From the NCBI GenBank assembly GCA_016714815.1, contig JADKBZ010000032.1:124001-188000 (forward strand): DNA of 64,000 nucleotides, read 5' to 3'. The position numbers were made by a program, and so were the translations under genes. The DNA is from Holophagales bacterium (GTDB lineage: Bacteria; Acidobacteriota; Thermoanaerobaculia; UBA5066). Position 1 is the first letter of the stretch. The number at the start of each line of letters is the position of its first letter. Shown piece after piece: positions 1 through 8,979 of this stretch. Under the pieces are notes generated by a model. It was not told where the DNA came from and made no database searches. It saw only the letters and a list, made by a program, of their open reading frames with translations.

Positions 1-3000
1 GACGAGGGCGGGAGAGCCGACGACGAGGGCGCGGTTCTCCTTGAAGAGGTCGGGGCGAAGGATCGCCTGGCACATCCCCGTCTCGTCTTCGAGGGAGAGG
101 AAGACGAAGCCCTTGGCCGTGCCGGGGCGCTGACGAACGACGATGACGCCGGCGGTCTTGACCATCGATCCGTCGGGGGCGCGTGACAGCTCTGCGGCGG
201 AGAGGATGCCGTCGCGCTTCAGCTGCGCGCGGAAGTGGGCGATGAGGTGCGGGCCGGCGGTGATCTCGGAGGTCTGGTAGTCGGCGACGGTCTCCTCGAA
301 GCGGCTCATCTCGGGGAGGGGCGAGGCGACGTCGTCCTCGAGGGTGTCGTAGAGCGGCCCCAGGTCGCGGGCGGCGGAGGCGGCCTGCCAGAGGGCGGTG
401 CGGCGCGAGAGGCCGCGCTCGCCGGTGGCCGCGTCCGGAAGCGTGGCGAACGCGCCGGCGTGGGCGAGAGCGGAGAGCTCGTCTTCGCGGAGGCTCGCGC
501 GGCGCGCGAGATCCTTCACCCCGGCGAACGGGGCGCGCGCCTGCTCGCGCTCGATGGCGTCGGCCGTCGAAGCCCTGAGGCCTCGGACAAAGCGCAGGCC
601 GAGGCGGACGGCGAGGGACGGCGTGACGACGGCGGGCCCGGGCCGCGGCAGGTGCTTCGGCCACGGGCCTTTCAGCCGCTCGGTGCGGCAGAGGCGGCCG
701 GAGCGCGTGACGTCGATCGGGAGAACGTCCGTCCCGTGGTGCTGCGCGTCCTTCACGAGCGTCGCGGGGTGGTAGAAGCCCATCGGCCAGGCGTTGAGGA
801 TTCCGGCGAGGAAGGCGGCGGGGTGGTGGACCTTCAGCCAGCCGCTCGCCCAGGCGATGAGGGCGAAGCTCGCCGCGTGCGACTCGGGGAAGCCGTAGAG
901 CGCGAACGACGTGATCGACCGGACGATCTGCTCCTGCGCCTCGCCGGTGATGCCGCGCTCCGTCATCCCGGAGCGCAGGCGCGTCTCGATGACGGCCATC
1001 CGCTCGCTCGAGCGCTTGAAGCCCATCGCGCGGCGCAGCTCCTCGGCTTCTCCGCCGGTGAAGCCGGCCGCGACCATGGCGATCTTCAGGAGCTGCTCCT
1101 GGAAGAGCGGGACGCCGAGGGTGCGCTTGAGGATCGGCTCGAGCGAAGGGTGCGGGTACTCGACCGGGATGCGCCCCTGCCGGCGGTCGAAGAAGGGGTG
1201 GACCATGCCGCCCTGGATCGGGCCGGGGCGGATGATCGCGACCTGGATGACGATGTCGTAGAAGCAGCGCGGGGCGTTGCGCGGGAGGGAGGCCATCTGC
1301 GCGCGGCTCTCCACCTGGAAGAGCCCGACCGTGTCGGCCTTGTTCAGGATCTCGTAGACGGCCGGGTCGTCGTGCGGCAGGTGGGCGAGGTCGACGTGGA
1401 CCCCTTCGGCGCTCCGGATCGTCGGGACCATCTCGGCGATGGCGCCGAGCATCCCGAGGCCGAGGAGGTCGATCTTGATGATGCCGAGGTCGGCGCAGTC
1501 GTCCTTGTCCCACTGGATGACGACGCGGCCCGGCATCGCGGCCGGCTCGAGCGGGACGACCTCGTCGAGCCGCCCTCCCGCGACGACCATCCCGCCCGAG
1601 TGCTGCCCGAGGTGGCGGGGGAGGTTCTGGATGCGGCGGAAGAGGGAGCCGAAGTGCCGGAGCCTCACGTCGTCGGGGTCGAAGCCGGCGGCGCGCATCT
1701 CGTCGGCCATCTTCTCAGGGAGGGGCGGCGGAGCGGACGGGACGGCGTCTCCGCGGCGCCCACCGCCCGGCGCGCTCCCGCCCGTCGCGCCGTGCGATGC
1801 GCCCGCCTCGTTTCCCGTTCCGCCGGCGACCGCCTCCCGCGCCGAGAGCGACCCTGCCGCGTCGCGGTACTCGCCGAAGCTCCACGTCGCGAGCCGCTTG
1901 GCGAGCGTGTCGACCTGCGCCGTCGAGAAGCCGAGGGCCTTGGCCGTCTCTCGCGCGGCGGAGCGGTCGCGGTAGGTGATGGTGTTGGCCGTCATCGCGG
2001 CGCCGTGAACGCCGTACGTCGCGTAGACGTGCTGGATCACCTTCTCCCGCGCGTCGCCCGAGGGGAGGTCGAGGTCGATGTCGGGCCACTCGCCCCGCTC
2101 CTCCGAGAGAAAGCGCTCGAAGAGGAGCTCCATCTTCACCGGGTCGATGGCGGTGATCGAGAGGGCGTAGCAGACGGCGCTGTTGGCGGCCGAGCCGCGC
2201 CCCTGGACGAGGATGTTCTCCCGCTTGCAGAACTCGATGACGTCGTGGACGACGAGGAAGTAGCCGGCGAGGTCGAGCTTGGCGATCAGGTCGAGCTCGC
2301 GCTGGAGCTGGTCCTGCGCCCTGGCGGTGAGCGGCTGGAAGCGGCCGCGCGCGCCTTCCCAGGTCTTTTGCCGGAGCCACGACGAGGGGGTCTCTCCCGG
2401 CGGGAGCTTCGCGTCGGGGAAGCGGTAGCCGAGGTCGGCGAGGGTGAAGGCGAGGCGGTCGGCGAGGTCGGCGGCGCCCCCGACGGCGGCGGGGAGGTCG
2501 GCGAAGAGGGCGGCCATCTCTTCGGGGCCCTTGAGGTGCCGCTCGGAGCCCGCCTCGAGGAGGCGGCTCGCCTCGTCGACTGTGGTGTGTTGGCGGATGC
2601 AGGTGAGGACGTCGAAGAGGTCCTTGTCGCGGCGGCGGGCATAGCGGGTGCCGTTCGTGGCGACGAGGGGGAGCTTCTGCGCGCGGGCGAGGTCGAGGAG
2701 GACGGCATTGCGCGCCTCCTCGTCGCGGACGCGGTGCCGCTGCAGCTCGACGTGGAGGCGGCCGGGAAAGAGCGCGGCGAGGCGCGAGAGGAGCTTCTCG
2801 GCGGCGTCGTACCCGACCCGTTCGAGGGCTCTGAGGACCGGTCCCTCGAGGCCGCCGGAGAGGACGTGGAGCCCCTCGGCGTGGGCTGCGATGTCGGCCC
2901 ACGAGGCCGCGGCCTGCCCTTTCGGCTTGCCGAGCGCGGCGGCGGTGAGGAGGCGGGAGAGGTTCCTGTAGCCCGCCTGGCTCTCCACGAGGAGGGTGAC

Positions 3001-3420
3001 GCGCGCCGGCGGGAGGCCGGGGGGCGGAGGGGGCGGGACGAGGCCGAGCGGGCCGTGCAGGTCGCGCGGGAGGGCCGCCTCGTCGAGGACGACCTCCGCC
3101 CCGACGATCGCCTTCAGCCCGGCGGTCCTCGCCGCCTTCCAGAAGCGGGGCGCGCCGGAGAGGCCGTTGCGGTCGACGAGGGCGACGGCGGGGAGACCCA
3201 GCTCGGCGGCCCGCTCGACGAGCGTCTCGGGCTCGGAGGCTCCCTCGAGGAACGAGAAGGCCGACGCGGCTCTCAGCTCGGCCCAGCGCGCCTTCGGTTT
3301 GACGGAGGGGGGACCGAAGCTCCGCTTTCGCAGCTCCTCCTTCCGCGCGCCGGGGGAGACGATCTTCTTCACGTCTCCCGGCATGAACATGTCGCGGGCC
3401 GGAGGGCCGGTTTCACCCAT
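1..3420 (-). CDS. dnaE2: Error-prone DNA polymerase III alpha subunit DnaE2 (C-terminus beyond window)
   Basis: Translating the minus strand from the ATG at 3420 gives an open frame of 1140 codons to the window edge. It has the PHP domain at the N-terminus (around residues 45-250) and the polymerase palm motif PDIDLDLP near residues 446-453, which carries catalytic aspartates. Further family signatures include QGRGSAANSAVCY, HSGGMVVAG and GLFQVESRAQM, and a C-terminal OB-fold begins near the edge (GVIVVRQRPGTAKGFVFLSLED). DnaE2 is the SOS-associated, mutation-prone C-family polymerase, usually working with ImuA/ImuB; any partners would lie left of the window. A Gly/Ala/Ser-rich insert at about residues 520-560 separates conserved blocks. 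There is no Shine-Dalgarno in front of the ATG. A TTGACG-N17-TAATTT promoter instead places transcription start at or next to it, suggesting leaderless expression. In-frame ATGs at 3390 and 3384 are alternatives but also lack an SD. Confidence 0.95.
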   Translation of the reverse strand, partial: MGETGPPARDMFMPGDVKKIVSPGARKEELRKRSFGPPSVKPKARWAELRAASAFSFLEGASEPETLVERAAELGLPAVALVDRNGLSGAPRFWKAARTAGLKAIVGAEVVLDEAALPRDLHGPLGLVPPPPPPGLPPARVTLLVESQAGYRNLSRLLTAAALGKPKGQAAASWADIAAHAEGLHVLSGGLEGPVLRALERVGYDAAEKLLSRLAALFPGRLHVELQRHRVRDEEARNAVLLDLARAQKLPLVATNGTRYARRRDKDLFDVLTCIRQHTTVDEASRLLEAGSERHLKGPEEMAALFADLPAAVGGAADLADRLAFTLADLGYRFPDAKLPPGETPSSWLRQKTWEGARGRFQPLTARAQDQLQRELDLIAKLDLAGYFLVVHDVIEFCKRENILVQGRGSAANSAVCYALSITAIDPVKMELLFERFLSEERGEWPDIDLDLPSGDAREKVIQHVYATYGVHGAAMTANTITYRDRSAARETAKALGFSTAQVDTLAKRLATWSFGEYRDAAGSLSAREAVAGGTGNEAGASHGATGGSAPGGGRRGDAVPSAPPPLPEKMADEMRAAGFDPDDVRLRHFGSLFRRIQNLPRHLGQHSGGMVVAGGRLDEVVPLEPAAMPGRVVIQWDKDDCADLGIIKIDLLGLGMLGAIAEMVPTIRSAEGVHVDLAHLPHDDPAVYEILNKADTVGLFQVESRAQMASLPRNAPRCFYDIVIQVAIIRPGPIQGGMVHPFFDRRQGRIPVEYPHPSLEPILKRTLGVPLFQEQLLKIAMVAAGFTGGEAEELRRAMGFKRSSERMAVIETRLRSGMTERGITGEAQEQIVRSITSFALYGFPESHAASFALIAWASGWLKVHHPAAFLAGILNAWPMGFYHPATLVKDAQHHGTDVLPIDVTRSGRLCRTERLKGPWPKHLPRPGPAVVTPSLAVRLGLRFVRGLRASTADAIEREQARAPFAGVKDLARRASLREDELSALAHAGAFATLPDAATGERGLSRRTALWQAASAARDLGPLYDTLEDDVASPLPEMSRFEETVADYQTSEITAGPHLIAHFRAQLKRDGILSAAELSRAPDGSMVKTAGVIVVRQRPGTAKGFVFLSLEDETGMCQAILRPDLFKENRALVVGSPALV

Positions 3421-3426
3421 TGGCGT

Positions 3427-3455
3427 AAATTAGGCGCAAGTGCCTTCTCCGTCAA
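3427..3455 (-). promoter_or_regulatory. Predicted sigma70-type promoter of dnaE2 (leaderless)
   Basis: On the minus strand, TTGACG (3455-3450) and TAATTT (3432-3427) are separated by exactly 17 bases. Transcription would start about 6-7 bases downstream, at roughly 3420, the first base of the dnaE2 ATG. The -35 lies in the loop of the hairpin at 3443-3467. The sequence TTGCGCCTAATTTACGCCAA contains two GCC-type half repeats that might bind a repressor, but I cannot assign it to LexA. Confidence 0.5.
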
Positions 3456-3467
3456 TGCCGGAGAAGG
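3443..3467 (-). terminator. Hairpin between surface-protein gene and dnaE2
   Basis: CCTTCTCCG and CGGAGAAGG form a perfect 9-bp stem around a 7-base loop. It lies 61 bases past the stop of the upstream minus-strand gene and just before dnaE2. It is probably that gene's terminator, although no U-tract follows. Confidence 0.45.
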
Positions 3468-3527
3468 GGAGGAGGGGCGCTCCCTACACTCCCCAGAAGA
3501 CGCGAAGACTCTCCGGAAGATCCCGCG

Positions 3528-5183
3528 TCAGCGCGGAACCGGGGGCTCGGCCGCCTTCTCCCGGGCGCGGGCCTCCTGGACGGAGCGCTGGCGGGCCTCT
3601 TCGCGGGCCTTCGCCTCGTCCCACGCCGCCTTCCAGCCGAGGCGGCGGGCGGTGTCGAGGTTCGGGGTGCCGTCGGCGTTGTAGATGCCGACGTCGACGA
3701 GGCGCTGCCGGAGGTGTGCGGGCCAGGGGTCCATCGCCGCCTCGGCGCTCGGCGGGACGAAGTGGACGTTCTCCTGGACGGGGCGGAACCCCTCGTAGTG
3801 CCTGCGGACCCCGTGGACGATGTAGCTGAACTCGACGTCGCCCGTCGCTTCGGCCTCGATCCCTTCGAGCGTCAGCCGGGTGACCGCGAAGGCAACCGGC
3901 CTGCCGATCGGGGTGAGCTGGCAGGTCAGCCCCTCGTCGGAGGTGACGAGGCGGAAGTCCTCGGGGACGGGAATGACCGCACGGCCTCCCGCGAAGCGGC
4001 CGCGGCCGCGGAAGTAGGTGCCCGCCTCCGGCCCCTCGAGGGCCACGTAGACGATCTCGCGCGAGGCGTCGGCCGGGTGCGGCTCGACGAAGGACTTCGT
4101 GCCGCCGGCGGTGAGGTCCTGGAAGGAGTGGACTCCTGAGGTGCCGGTGTACCCGAGGACGCCGGTCGTCAGAAAGTTGCCCGCCGCGTCGACACGCACT
4201 CCCTGGACGCCCCGCCCGCTCGCGTTGCTCGACTGGCCGACGACGCCGCTGAGCCCGGAGCTGGCTCCCCAGATGCCGACGGGGCCGTTGTAGGTGCAGG
4301 GGATGGCCGAACCCGACTCCCCTCGAATGCCCGAGGCGCAGTTGGACGTGCTGTCCGTGGTCCCGTGCACGCCGTAGGTCTGGCCGGATGAGTAAGTCGC
4401 CTCGCCTTTCACCCCGGCAGCGGAGCCCGTGCGGCTTTCGGTGGTGCCGCGGACGCCGTAGACGAGGCCTGTCTCGCCCGTCGTCTCTCCCAGGATCGCC
4501 TGCCCCGCGGACCACGAGCCGAAGACGCCCCGGATGCTGGACGTGCTCGTGCTCACCGACTGGGAGCCGTTGAAGACGTGCAGGACTCCGCCTCCGTCGC
4601 GGTTTCCGTAGAGTCCCAGGTACTCGCCGGTGTTCATGATGGCGCTTCTGCCCAGGAAGTAGCCGTTGACGTCGACGATGACGTGGGTCCCGGAGACGCC
4701 GGCGACCACGCTGATCGATCCGGCCGCGTCCGCCGGGACGATCGCCGCGTTGGCGACCGTCTGGCCGGCGACGTAGTTGACCGTCGAGACCGTCGGCGCG
4801 GCCGAGCCGGTGGGGTAGACGAGGAGGAACCCCGCCCCGTCCGTCTCGGTCACCGTGAAATTGAGCGAGTAGGCGGAGACGCCGTACGGGATTCCCGTGC
4901 AGGTCGGGTGGCTGTTGAGGTCGAAGCTCCGGCTGCTGCCGCCGGAGAGCTTCGGCCCGCCGTAAGCGCCCGTCGCGCCCCTGGTGTCGACGAGTCGGCA
5001 CGGGGAGTACGGAATGAAGACCGTCGGGTCCGCGGTGTCCGCGAGAGGGGCCATGGTCCCTCTGCCCGTGGCCGAGGGGACGGGCCAGTTCGCCAGCCGG
5101 ACGTCGGCTCCGGGCGCGGACGGCGCGTCGATGGACAGCACGAGGAGGACGGCGAGGAACGCAGGGCGGACGAACGATGTCAT
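3528..5183 (-). CDS. Secreted surface protein with TPCR/DVNG beta domain, glycine-rich repeats and C-terminal head domain
   Basis: The 551-aa product starts at the ATG at 5183, with GAGAGG about 6 bases upstream. A longer open frame extends upstream but has no signal peptide at its start. Residues 1-25 form a Sec signal peptide. Residues 56-176 form a beta-rich domain opening with PYSPCRLVDTR and closing with HVIVDVNGYF; the same domain ends the product of the gene at 53703. Residues 215-330 hold short repeats of the type GVxGxTxS/GIRGES/GVVGQSS, like trimeric fibre or tail-spike proteins. Residues 358-475 form a conserved C-terminal domain (KSFVEPHP, EIVYVALEGPEAGTYFRG). The last 75 residues are charged. 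It is probably exported and displayed on the surface; adhesion is a guess. Transcription diverges from vgrG1. Confidence 0.75.
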   Translation of the reverse strand: MTSFVRPAFLAVLLVLSIDAPSAPGADVRLANWPVPSATGRGTMAPLADTADPTVFIPYSPCRLVDTRGATGAYGGPKLSGGSSRSFDLNSHPTCTGIPYGVSAYSLNFTVTETDGAGFLLVYPTGSAAPTVSTVNYVAGQTVANAAIVPADAAGSISVVAGVSGTHVIVDVNGYFLGRSAIMNTGEYLGLYGNRDGGGVLHVFNGSQSVSTSTSSIRGVFGSWSAGQAILGETTGETGLVYGVRGTTESRTGSAAGVKGEATYSSGQTYGVHGTTDSTSNCASGIRGESGSAIPCTYNGPVGIWGASSGLSGVVGQSSNASGRGVQGVRVDAAGNFLTTGVLGYTGTSGVHSFQDLTAGGTKSFVEPHPADASREIVYVALEGPEAGTYFRGRGRFAGGRAVIPVPEDFRLVTSDEGLTCQLTPIGRPVAFAVTRLTLEGIEAEATGDVEFSYIVHGVRRHYEGFRPVQENVHFVPPSAEAAMDPWPAHLRQRLVDVGIYNADGTPNLDTARRLGWKAAWDEAKAREEARQRSVQEARAREKAAEPPVPR

Positions 5184-5358
5184 GGAGTGCCTCTCACTTC
5201 CCGCCGGTTCCGATTTCGGCTGGAGCTGGACACCGGACCCGGCCCGCTTGGGAAGTCTAGCCGCGGTTCGAGGCCCGGCGCAACGGAAGACGCGGCGCGG
5301 ATCGTCCGGCCCGTGGCGATTCTCCGGGCGGAAGCGGCGGCAGCTCCCTTTCGGGGCC

Positions 5359-5386
5359 TTGCCGCGGCAGGGCAGGGGACTAGACT
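5359..5386 (+). promoter_or_regulatory. Possible promoter of vgrG1
   Basis: TTGCCG (5359-5364) and TAGACT (5381-5386) are spaced by 16 bases, about 75 bases before the vgrG1 ATG. It differs from the well-conserved promoters of vgrG2 and vgrG3 and is a weaker match. The rest of the 277-base divergent region (5184-5460) shows no other clear element. Confidence 0.35.
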
Positions 5387-5460
5387 GCTCCGACACCTCG
5401 AACGTTCGCCCGGGCTCGGCCGGGGTTCTCGTTCCCGGCCCTGCCGTCAGGAAGGGAGCC

Positions 5461-7752
5461 ATGAACGACTACCTGCAGCAGAACCGCAAGCTCCGCGTGA
5501 CGACGCCCCTGGGAGAGGACACGCTTCTCCTCACGGCGTTCTCGGGGACCGGAGCGATCTCGACCCTCTTCGGCTACCGCCTGGAGATGCTGGCCGACAG
5601 CAAGACGGAAATTTCCTTCGACGCGATCCTCGGGCAGAACCTGACGATCCACATGCAGCTGCCGGACGAGTCGAGCGAGACGCACCTGAACGGCCTCTGC
5701 GTCCGCTTCGCCCAGGCCGGGCGGGACGACACGTTCACGGTCTACGAGGCGGAAATCGTCCCCGACGTCTGGAAGCTGACGCGAAAGGCGCAGAGCCGGA
5801 TCTTCCAGAGGATGACCGTGCCGGACATCCTGAAGGAGGTCTTCGCGGGGTTCATCGTCGACTGGACTTTCATCCAGACGTACGAACCGCGGGACTACTG
5901 CGTGCAGTACCGCGAGACCGACTGGAACTTCGGTGCCCGGCTCATGGAGGAGGAAGGGATCCGCTTCTTCTTCCGGCACGAGGACGGCGACCACACGATG
6001 ATCGTCTCGGACAACGCGGGGCAGCACCCCGACCTGCCCGGGGAGAACTGCCTCCTCTACGAGGAGGTCGAGGGGGGGACGCGCGACGAGAACCGGATCT
6101 GGGCGTGGAAGAAGGAGCAGGAGATCCGTCCCGGCAAGTTCGTCCTGTGGGACCACTGCTTCGAGCTCCCGCACAAGCACCTCGATGCCGAAGTGGCGAT
6201 CCTCGCCAGCGTCCCGGTGGGAGGCAAGACTCACACCCTGAATCTGCCCGGCGTGGACCAGCTGGAGCTCTACGACTTTCCTGGCGAGTACGCCCAGCGG
6301 TACGACGGGGTCAGCTCCAGCGGCGGGGACCAGGCCGGCGACCTGCAGAAGATTTTTCAGGACAACCGGCGGACGGTCGCGATCCGGATGGACGAGGAGA
6401 CGACGCCGGCCGTCGTCATCCGGGCGAAGACGAACGCCAAGCACCTCGACCCGGGGTACCGCTTCACGGTCCGGCGGCACTTCAGCGGGGACGGTCCGTA
6501 CGTCGTCACGAGCGTGAGGCACCAGGCGACGTTCGGCGCGGGCTACCGTTCGGGAAACGAGCCCCTCCTCGCCTATCAGAACGAGGTCACCTGCATGCCG
6601 GCCGCGATGCCCTACCGGCCCCGGCGCACGACGCCGAAGCCGGTCGTGCAGGGAAGCCAGACGGCGGTCGTCGTGGGCCCGTCCGGAGAGGAGATTTTCA
6701 CCGACAAGTACGGGCGGGTGAAGGTGCAGTTCCACTGGGACCGCCAGGGGAAGAACGACCCCGGCTCGTCGTGCTGGATTCGTGTCGGAACGGGCTGGGC
6801 CGGACGGAACTGGGGCGAGATCCGGATCCCGCGCGTCGGGCAGGAGGTCCTCGTCGACTTCCTGGAAGGCGACCCGGACCAGCCGATCGTCGTCGGGAGC
6901 GTCTACAACTCCGAGATGATGCCTCCGTACACCCTTCCCGCGAACAAGACGCAGAGCGGCGTCAAGTCGCGCAGCTCCCTGGGCGGCACGGCGGCCAACT
7001 ACAACGAGCTCCGCTTCGAGGACAAGAAGGGGAGCGAGGAGGTTCTCCTCCACGCGGAGAAGGACCTGCTCGTCGAGGTCGAGCACGACGAGACGCGCGA
7101 CGTGGGCCACGACCGGAAGACGACGATCGGAAACGACTGCACGACGACGATCAAGGCCAACCGGAAGACGACCGTTCAGGGCAACCAGGACCTGACGGTC
7201 CAGGGGAATCGGACCGACTCGATCAGCGGGAACGACTCGGAGACGGTCACCGGCAACCAGTCGCTCACGGTGACCGGGAAGCGCGACAAGACGGTAACGG
7301 CGAACGAGACGATTAACGTCGCGGCGAACGAGAGCCTCACCGCCGGCGGGTCGCTCAGCGTGACGAGCGGTGCGGCGCTCTCGGTGACGGTGGGCGGTTC
7401 CACGACCATCTCGTCGACGGGGGCGGTCACGATCTCGACGGTGGGGGCGCTTTCCGCCCAGGCGTCGGGCGCGGTCAGCATCACCGCGGGCGGCGCCGCG
7501 ACCATAAACGTCGGCGGGGCGGCGGTCGTCAACGTGGGCGCGGCGGCGACGGTCAATGCAGGCGCGGCCGTGGCGATCACCGCCGGCGGTGCCGTCGCTC
7601 TGACAGCCGGTGGCGCCGTCAGCCTCACCGCTCCCGCGATCACGCTCACGTCCGGGATCGTCACGTGCACGGGAGTCCTGATGGCGACGTCGGTCATCAC
7701 GTCGTCCGTCGTCGGGGCGGCCTATACCCCGGGCGCGGGGAACATCCTGTGA
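5461..7752 (+). CDS. vgrG: T6SS spike protein VgrG (paralogue 1, long Ala/Gly/Thr/Val tail)
   Basis: The 763-aa product begins MNDYLQQNRKLRVTTPLG, preceded by GGAAGGGAGCC. VgrG trimers form the puncture tip of the T6SS needle and carry effectors. The N-terminal gp27-like part (about 1-380) includes EPRDYCVQYRETDWNFGARL and EEEGIRFFF. The gp5 OB-fold follows (about 400-480: GEEIFTDKYGRVKVQFHWD, SSCWIRVGTGWAGRNWG, DFLEGDPDQPIVVGSVYN). From about residue 540 the tail has GN-D/E-T repeats (for example TVQGNQDLTVQGN). These change into an almost uncharged stretch of about 160 residues built from units like GGAATINVGGAAVVNVG, ending in a short hydrophobic extension. The tail is unlike those of the other two paralogues. 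It overlaps the next gene by four bases (GTGA). Confidence 0.93.
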   Translation: MNDYLQQNRKLRVTTPLGEDTLLLTAFSGTGAISTLFGYRLEMLADSKTEISFDAILGQNLTIHMQLPDESSETHLNGLCVRFAQAGRDDTFTVYEAEIVPDVWKLTRKAQSRIFQRMTVPDILKEVFAGFIVDWTFIQTYEPRDYCVQYRETDWNFGARLMEEEGIRFFFRHEDGDHTMIVSDNAGQHPDLPGENCLLYEEVEGGTRDENRIWAWKKEQEIRPGKFVLWDHCFELPHKHLDAEVAILASVPVGGKTHTLNLPGVDQLELYDFPGEYAQRYDGVSSSGGDQAGDLQKIFQDNRRTVAIRMDEETTPAVVIRAKTNAKHLDPGYRFTVRRHFSGDGPYVVTSVRHQATFGAGYRSGNEPLLAYQNEVTCMPAAMPYRPRRTTPKPVVQGSQTAVVVGPSGEEIFTDKYGRVKVQFHWDRQGKNDPGSSCWIRVGTGWAGRNWGEIRIPRVGQEVLVDFLEGDPDQPIVVGSVYNSEMMPPYTLPANKTQSGVKSRSSLGGTAANYNELRFEDKKGSEEVLLHAEKDLLVEVEHDETRDVGHDRKTTIGNDCTTTIKANRKTTVQGNQDLTVQGNRTDSISGNDSETVTGNQSLTVTGKRDKTVTANETINVAANESLTAGGSLSVTSGAALSVTVGGSTTISSTGAVTISTVGALSAQASGAVSITAGGAATINVGGAAVVNVGAAATVNAGAAVAITAGGAVALTAGGAVSLTAPAITLTSGIVTCTGVLMATSVITSSVVGAAYTPGAGNIL

Positions 7753-8798
7753 CGGCGTCCGCCGGGACGGTGTCGGAGCCCGTGGCGCCGCCTCGCCCCC
7801 TTCGCGAGCGGCTCCGGGACGCCGAGCCCGGAATCCGCCTCGGCGCGGCCGGAGACGCGTACCTCGCGGAGGCGCCGCCCGCGGCGTGCCAGGCGGAGCT
7901 GGCGCAGCTCCTCGCCGACCCGAACGAGGACGCCCGCAAGCTCGCGGCGCTCGCCCTCGGGCGGATCGGCCCCCCGGCCTTCTCCGACCTCGCGCGCGCC
8001 CTCGCCGCCGCCCAGCCCGCCGCCGTCCGCGCGCTCGCCTGCATCGCCGCCGGGGCCCACGGACCCGCGGCGGCGCCGCTCGTCGCTCCGCTCTGTACCT
8101 GCTTGAAGGCGCCGGAGGAAGGGGTCCGCTCTCCGGCCTCGATCGCGCTCGGCCGCGTCGGGGCCGCTGCCGTCGGTCCCCTCTCCCGCGTCCTCGACGA
8201 GTCGAACGAGGCGGGGACGCGGATCGCCGCCGCGGACGCCGCCGGCGCGATCGGCAAGGACGCGGCGCCGACGTCGGAAGGGCTGCGACGGGCCTCGGGG
8301 CACCCGGACCCGCGGGTCGGCCTGGCGTGCGCGGACGCCCTCGGGCGCGTCAGCGGCCGGCCGGCCTCCGCGCTCCCGTCCCTCGTCACCGCGACCCACG
8401 CCGCGGACGAAGGCCTCCGCGCCGAGGCCGTCCGGCGGATCGGGACCCTGCAGCGGGACGGTCACGGTGCCGGGAAGACGCTCCTTGCTCTCGGCGGCGA
8501 TCCCTCGCCGAAGGTCCGGGCCGCTTCGGCGATCGCCCTCGCGCTCGTCGGCGTGCGCGGGGACGATCTCCTCTCTGTTCTCGGGCGCCTCCTCGACGAT
8601 CCCGACCCCCAGGTTCGCGTTTGCGCGGCCGCGGCGGCGTGCCACGTGCGCGAGGAGGCCCGTCCGCTCCTGCCGAAGCTCGAGGCGCTGCGACGGGGAA
8701 CGGAGCCCGCGGTCGCGGCGGCGGCGGGCGCCGCCTGCGACGCCATCACGGGCAAGGAGCCTCCGAAGCCGCCGGCCCGGATCACGGCCGCGGCCTGA
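7749..8798 (+). CDS. HEAT-repeat protein of the T6SS island
   Basis: The 349-aa product starts at GTG 7749, overlapping the vgrG1 stop (GTGA). It is built almost entirely of alpha-helical HEAT/armadillo repeats of about 30-35 residues, for example DPNEDARKLAALALGRIGP, DPRVGLACADALGRVSG, DPSPKVRAASAIALALVGV and DPDPQVRVCAAAAACHVRE. No signal peptide or transmembrane segment is visible, so it is probably cytoplasmic. HEAT proteins recur in orphan vgrG clusters, where an adaptor or scaffold role for loading effectors on the spike is suspected. That role is inferred from its coupling to vgrG1. It is not the same subfamily as the HEAT protein at 16133. Confidence 0.75.
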   Translation: MTASAGTVSEPVAPPRPLRERLRDAEPGIRLGAAGDAYLAEAPPAACQAELAQLLADPNEDARKLAALALGRIGPPAFSDLARALAAAQPAAVRALACIAAGAHGPAAAPLVAPLCTCLKAPEEGVRSPASIALGRVGAAAVGPLSRVLDESNEAGTRIAAADAAGAIGKDAAPTSEGLRRASGHPDPRVGLACADALGRVSGRPASALPSLVTATHAADEGLRAEAVRRIGTLQRDGHGAGKTLLALGGDPSPKVRAASAIALALVGVRGDDLLSVLGRLLDDPDPQVRVCAAAAACHVREEARPLLPKLEALRRGTEPAVAAAAGAACDAITGKEPPKPPARITAAA

Positions 8799-8887
8799 GG
8801 ATCGAGGCGCCGCCGGACGCCCGGGCGCCCGCAGAGGGTTGTCCGGTGAGCCCTGTCACCGGGGTGCGCGTCCGTTGCAGCGCGCCT

Positions 8888-8916
8888 TTGACCGGACCCG
8901 GTCCGGAACCTATATT
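8888..8916 (+). promoter_or_regulatory. vgrG2 promoter (TTGACC-N17-TATATT), shared with vgrG3
   Basis: TTGACC (8888-8893) and TATATT (8911-8916) have the optimal 17-base spacing. The block CCTTTGACCGG...GGAACCTATATTCC and the leader ending CTCGAGGGGAAGAAC before the ATG recur almost unchanged upstream of vgrG3. Confidence 0.75.
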
Positions 8917-8979
8917 CCGGCCGAAGCTCAAATCGAAGCCAGATCGGCGGTCCGGGCCTCCGTCTCGAGGGGAAGAACT

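Noticed and set aside
235..3684. 1149-aa plus-strand open frame opposite dnaE2
   Set aside because: Low-complexity Arg/Glu/Gly translation with no domain; it is the antisense of DnaE2, whose minus-strand translation matches the family over its whole length.
4200..4620. Repeats in the surface-protein gene as a phage tail-fibre locus
   Set aside because: No other phage gene is near, and the protein has a signal peptide and a chromosomal surface domain.
4578..7316. 912-aa plus-strand frame across the surface protein and vgrG1
   Set aside because: It spans the antisense of one gene and a wrong frame of the next; vgrG1 is clearly in a different frame.
7200..7700. Repeated short units in vgrG1 as a possible CRISPR or DNA tandem repeat
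   Set aside because: Units vary in length and sequence at the DNA level, keep the reading frame, and encode beta-helix repeats; there are no constant repeats with spacers.
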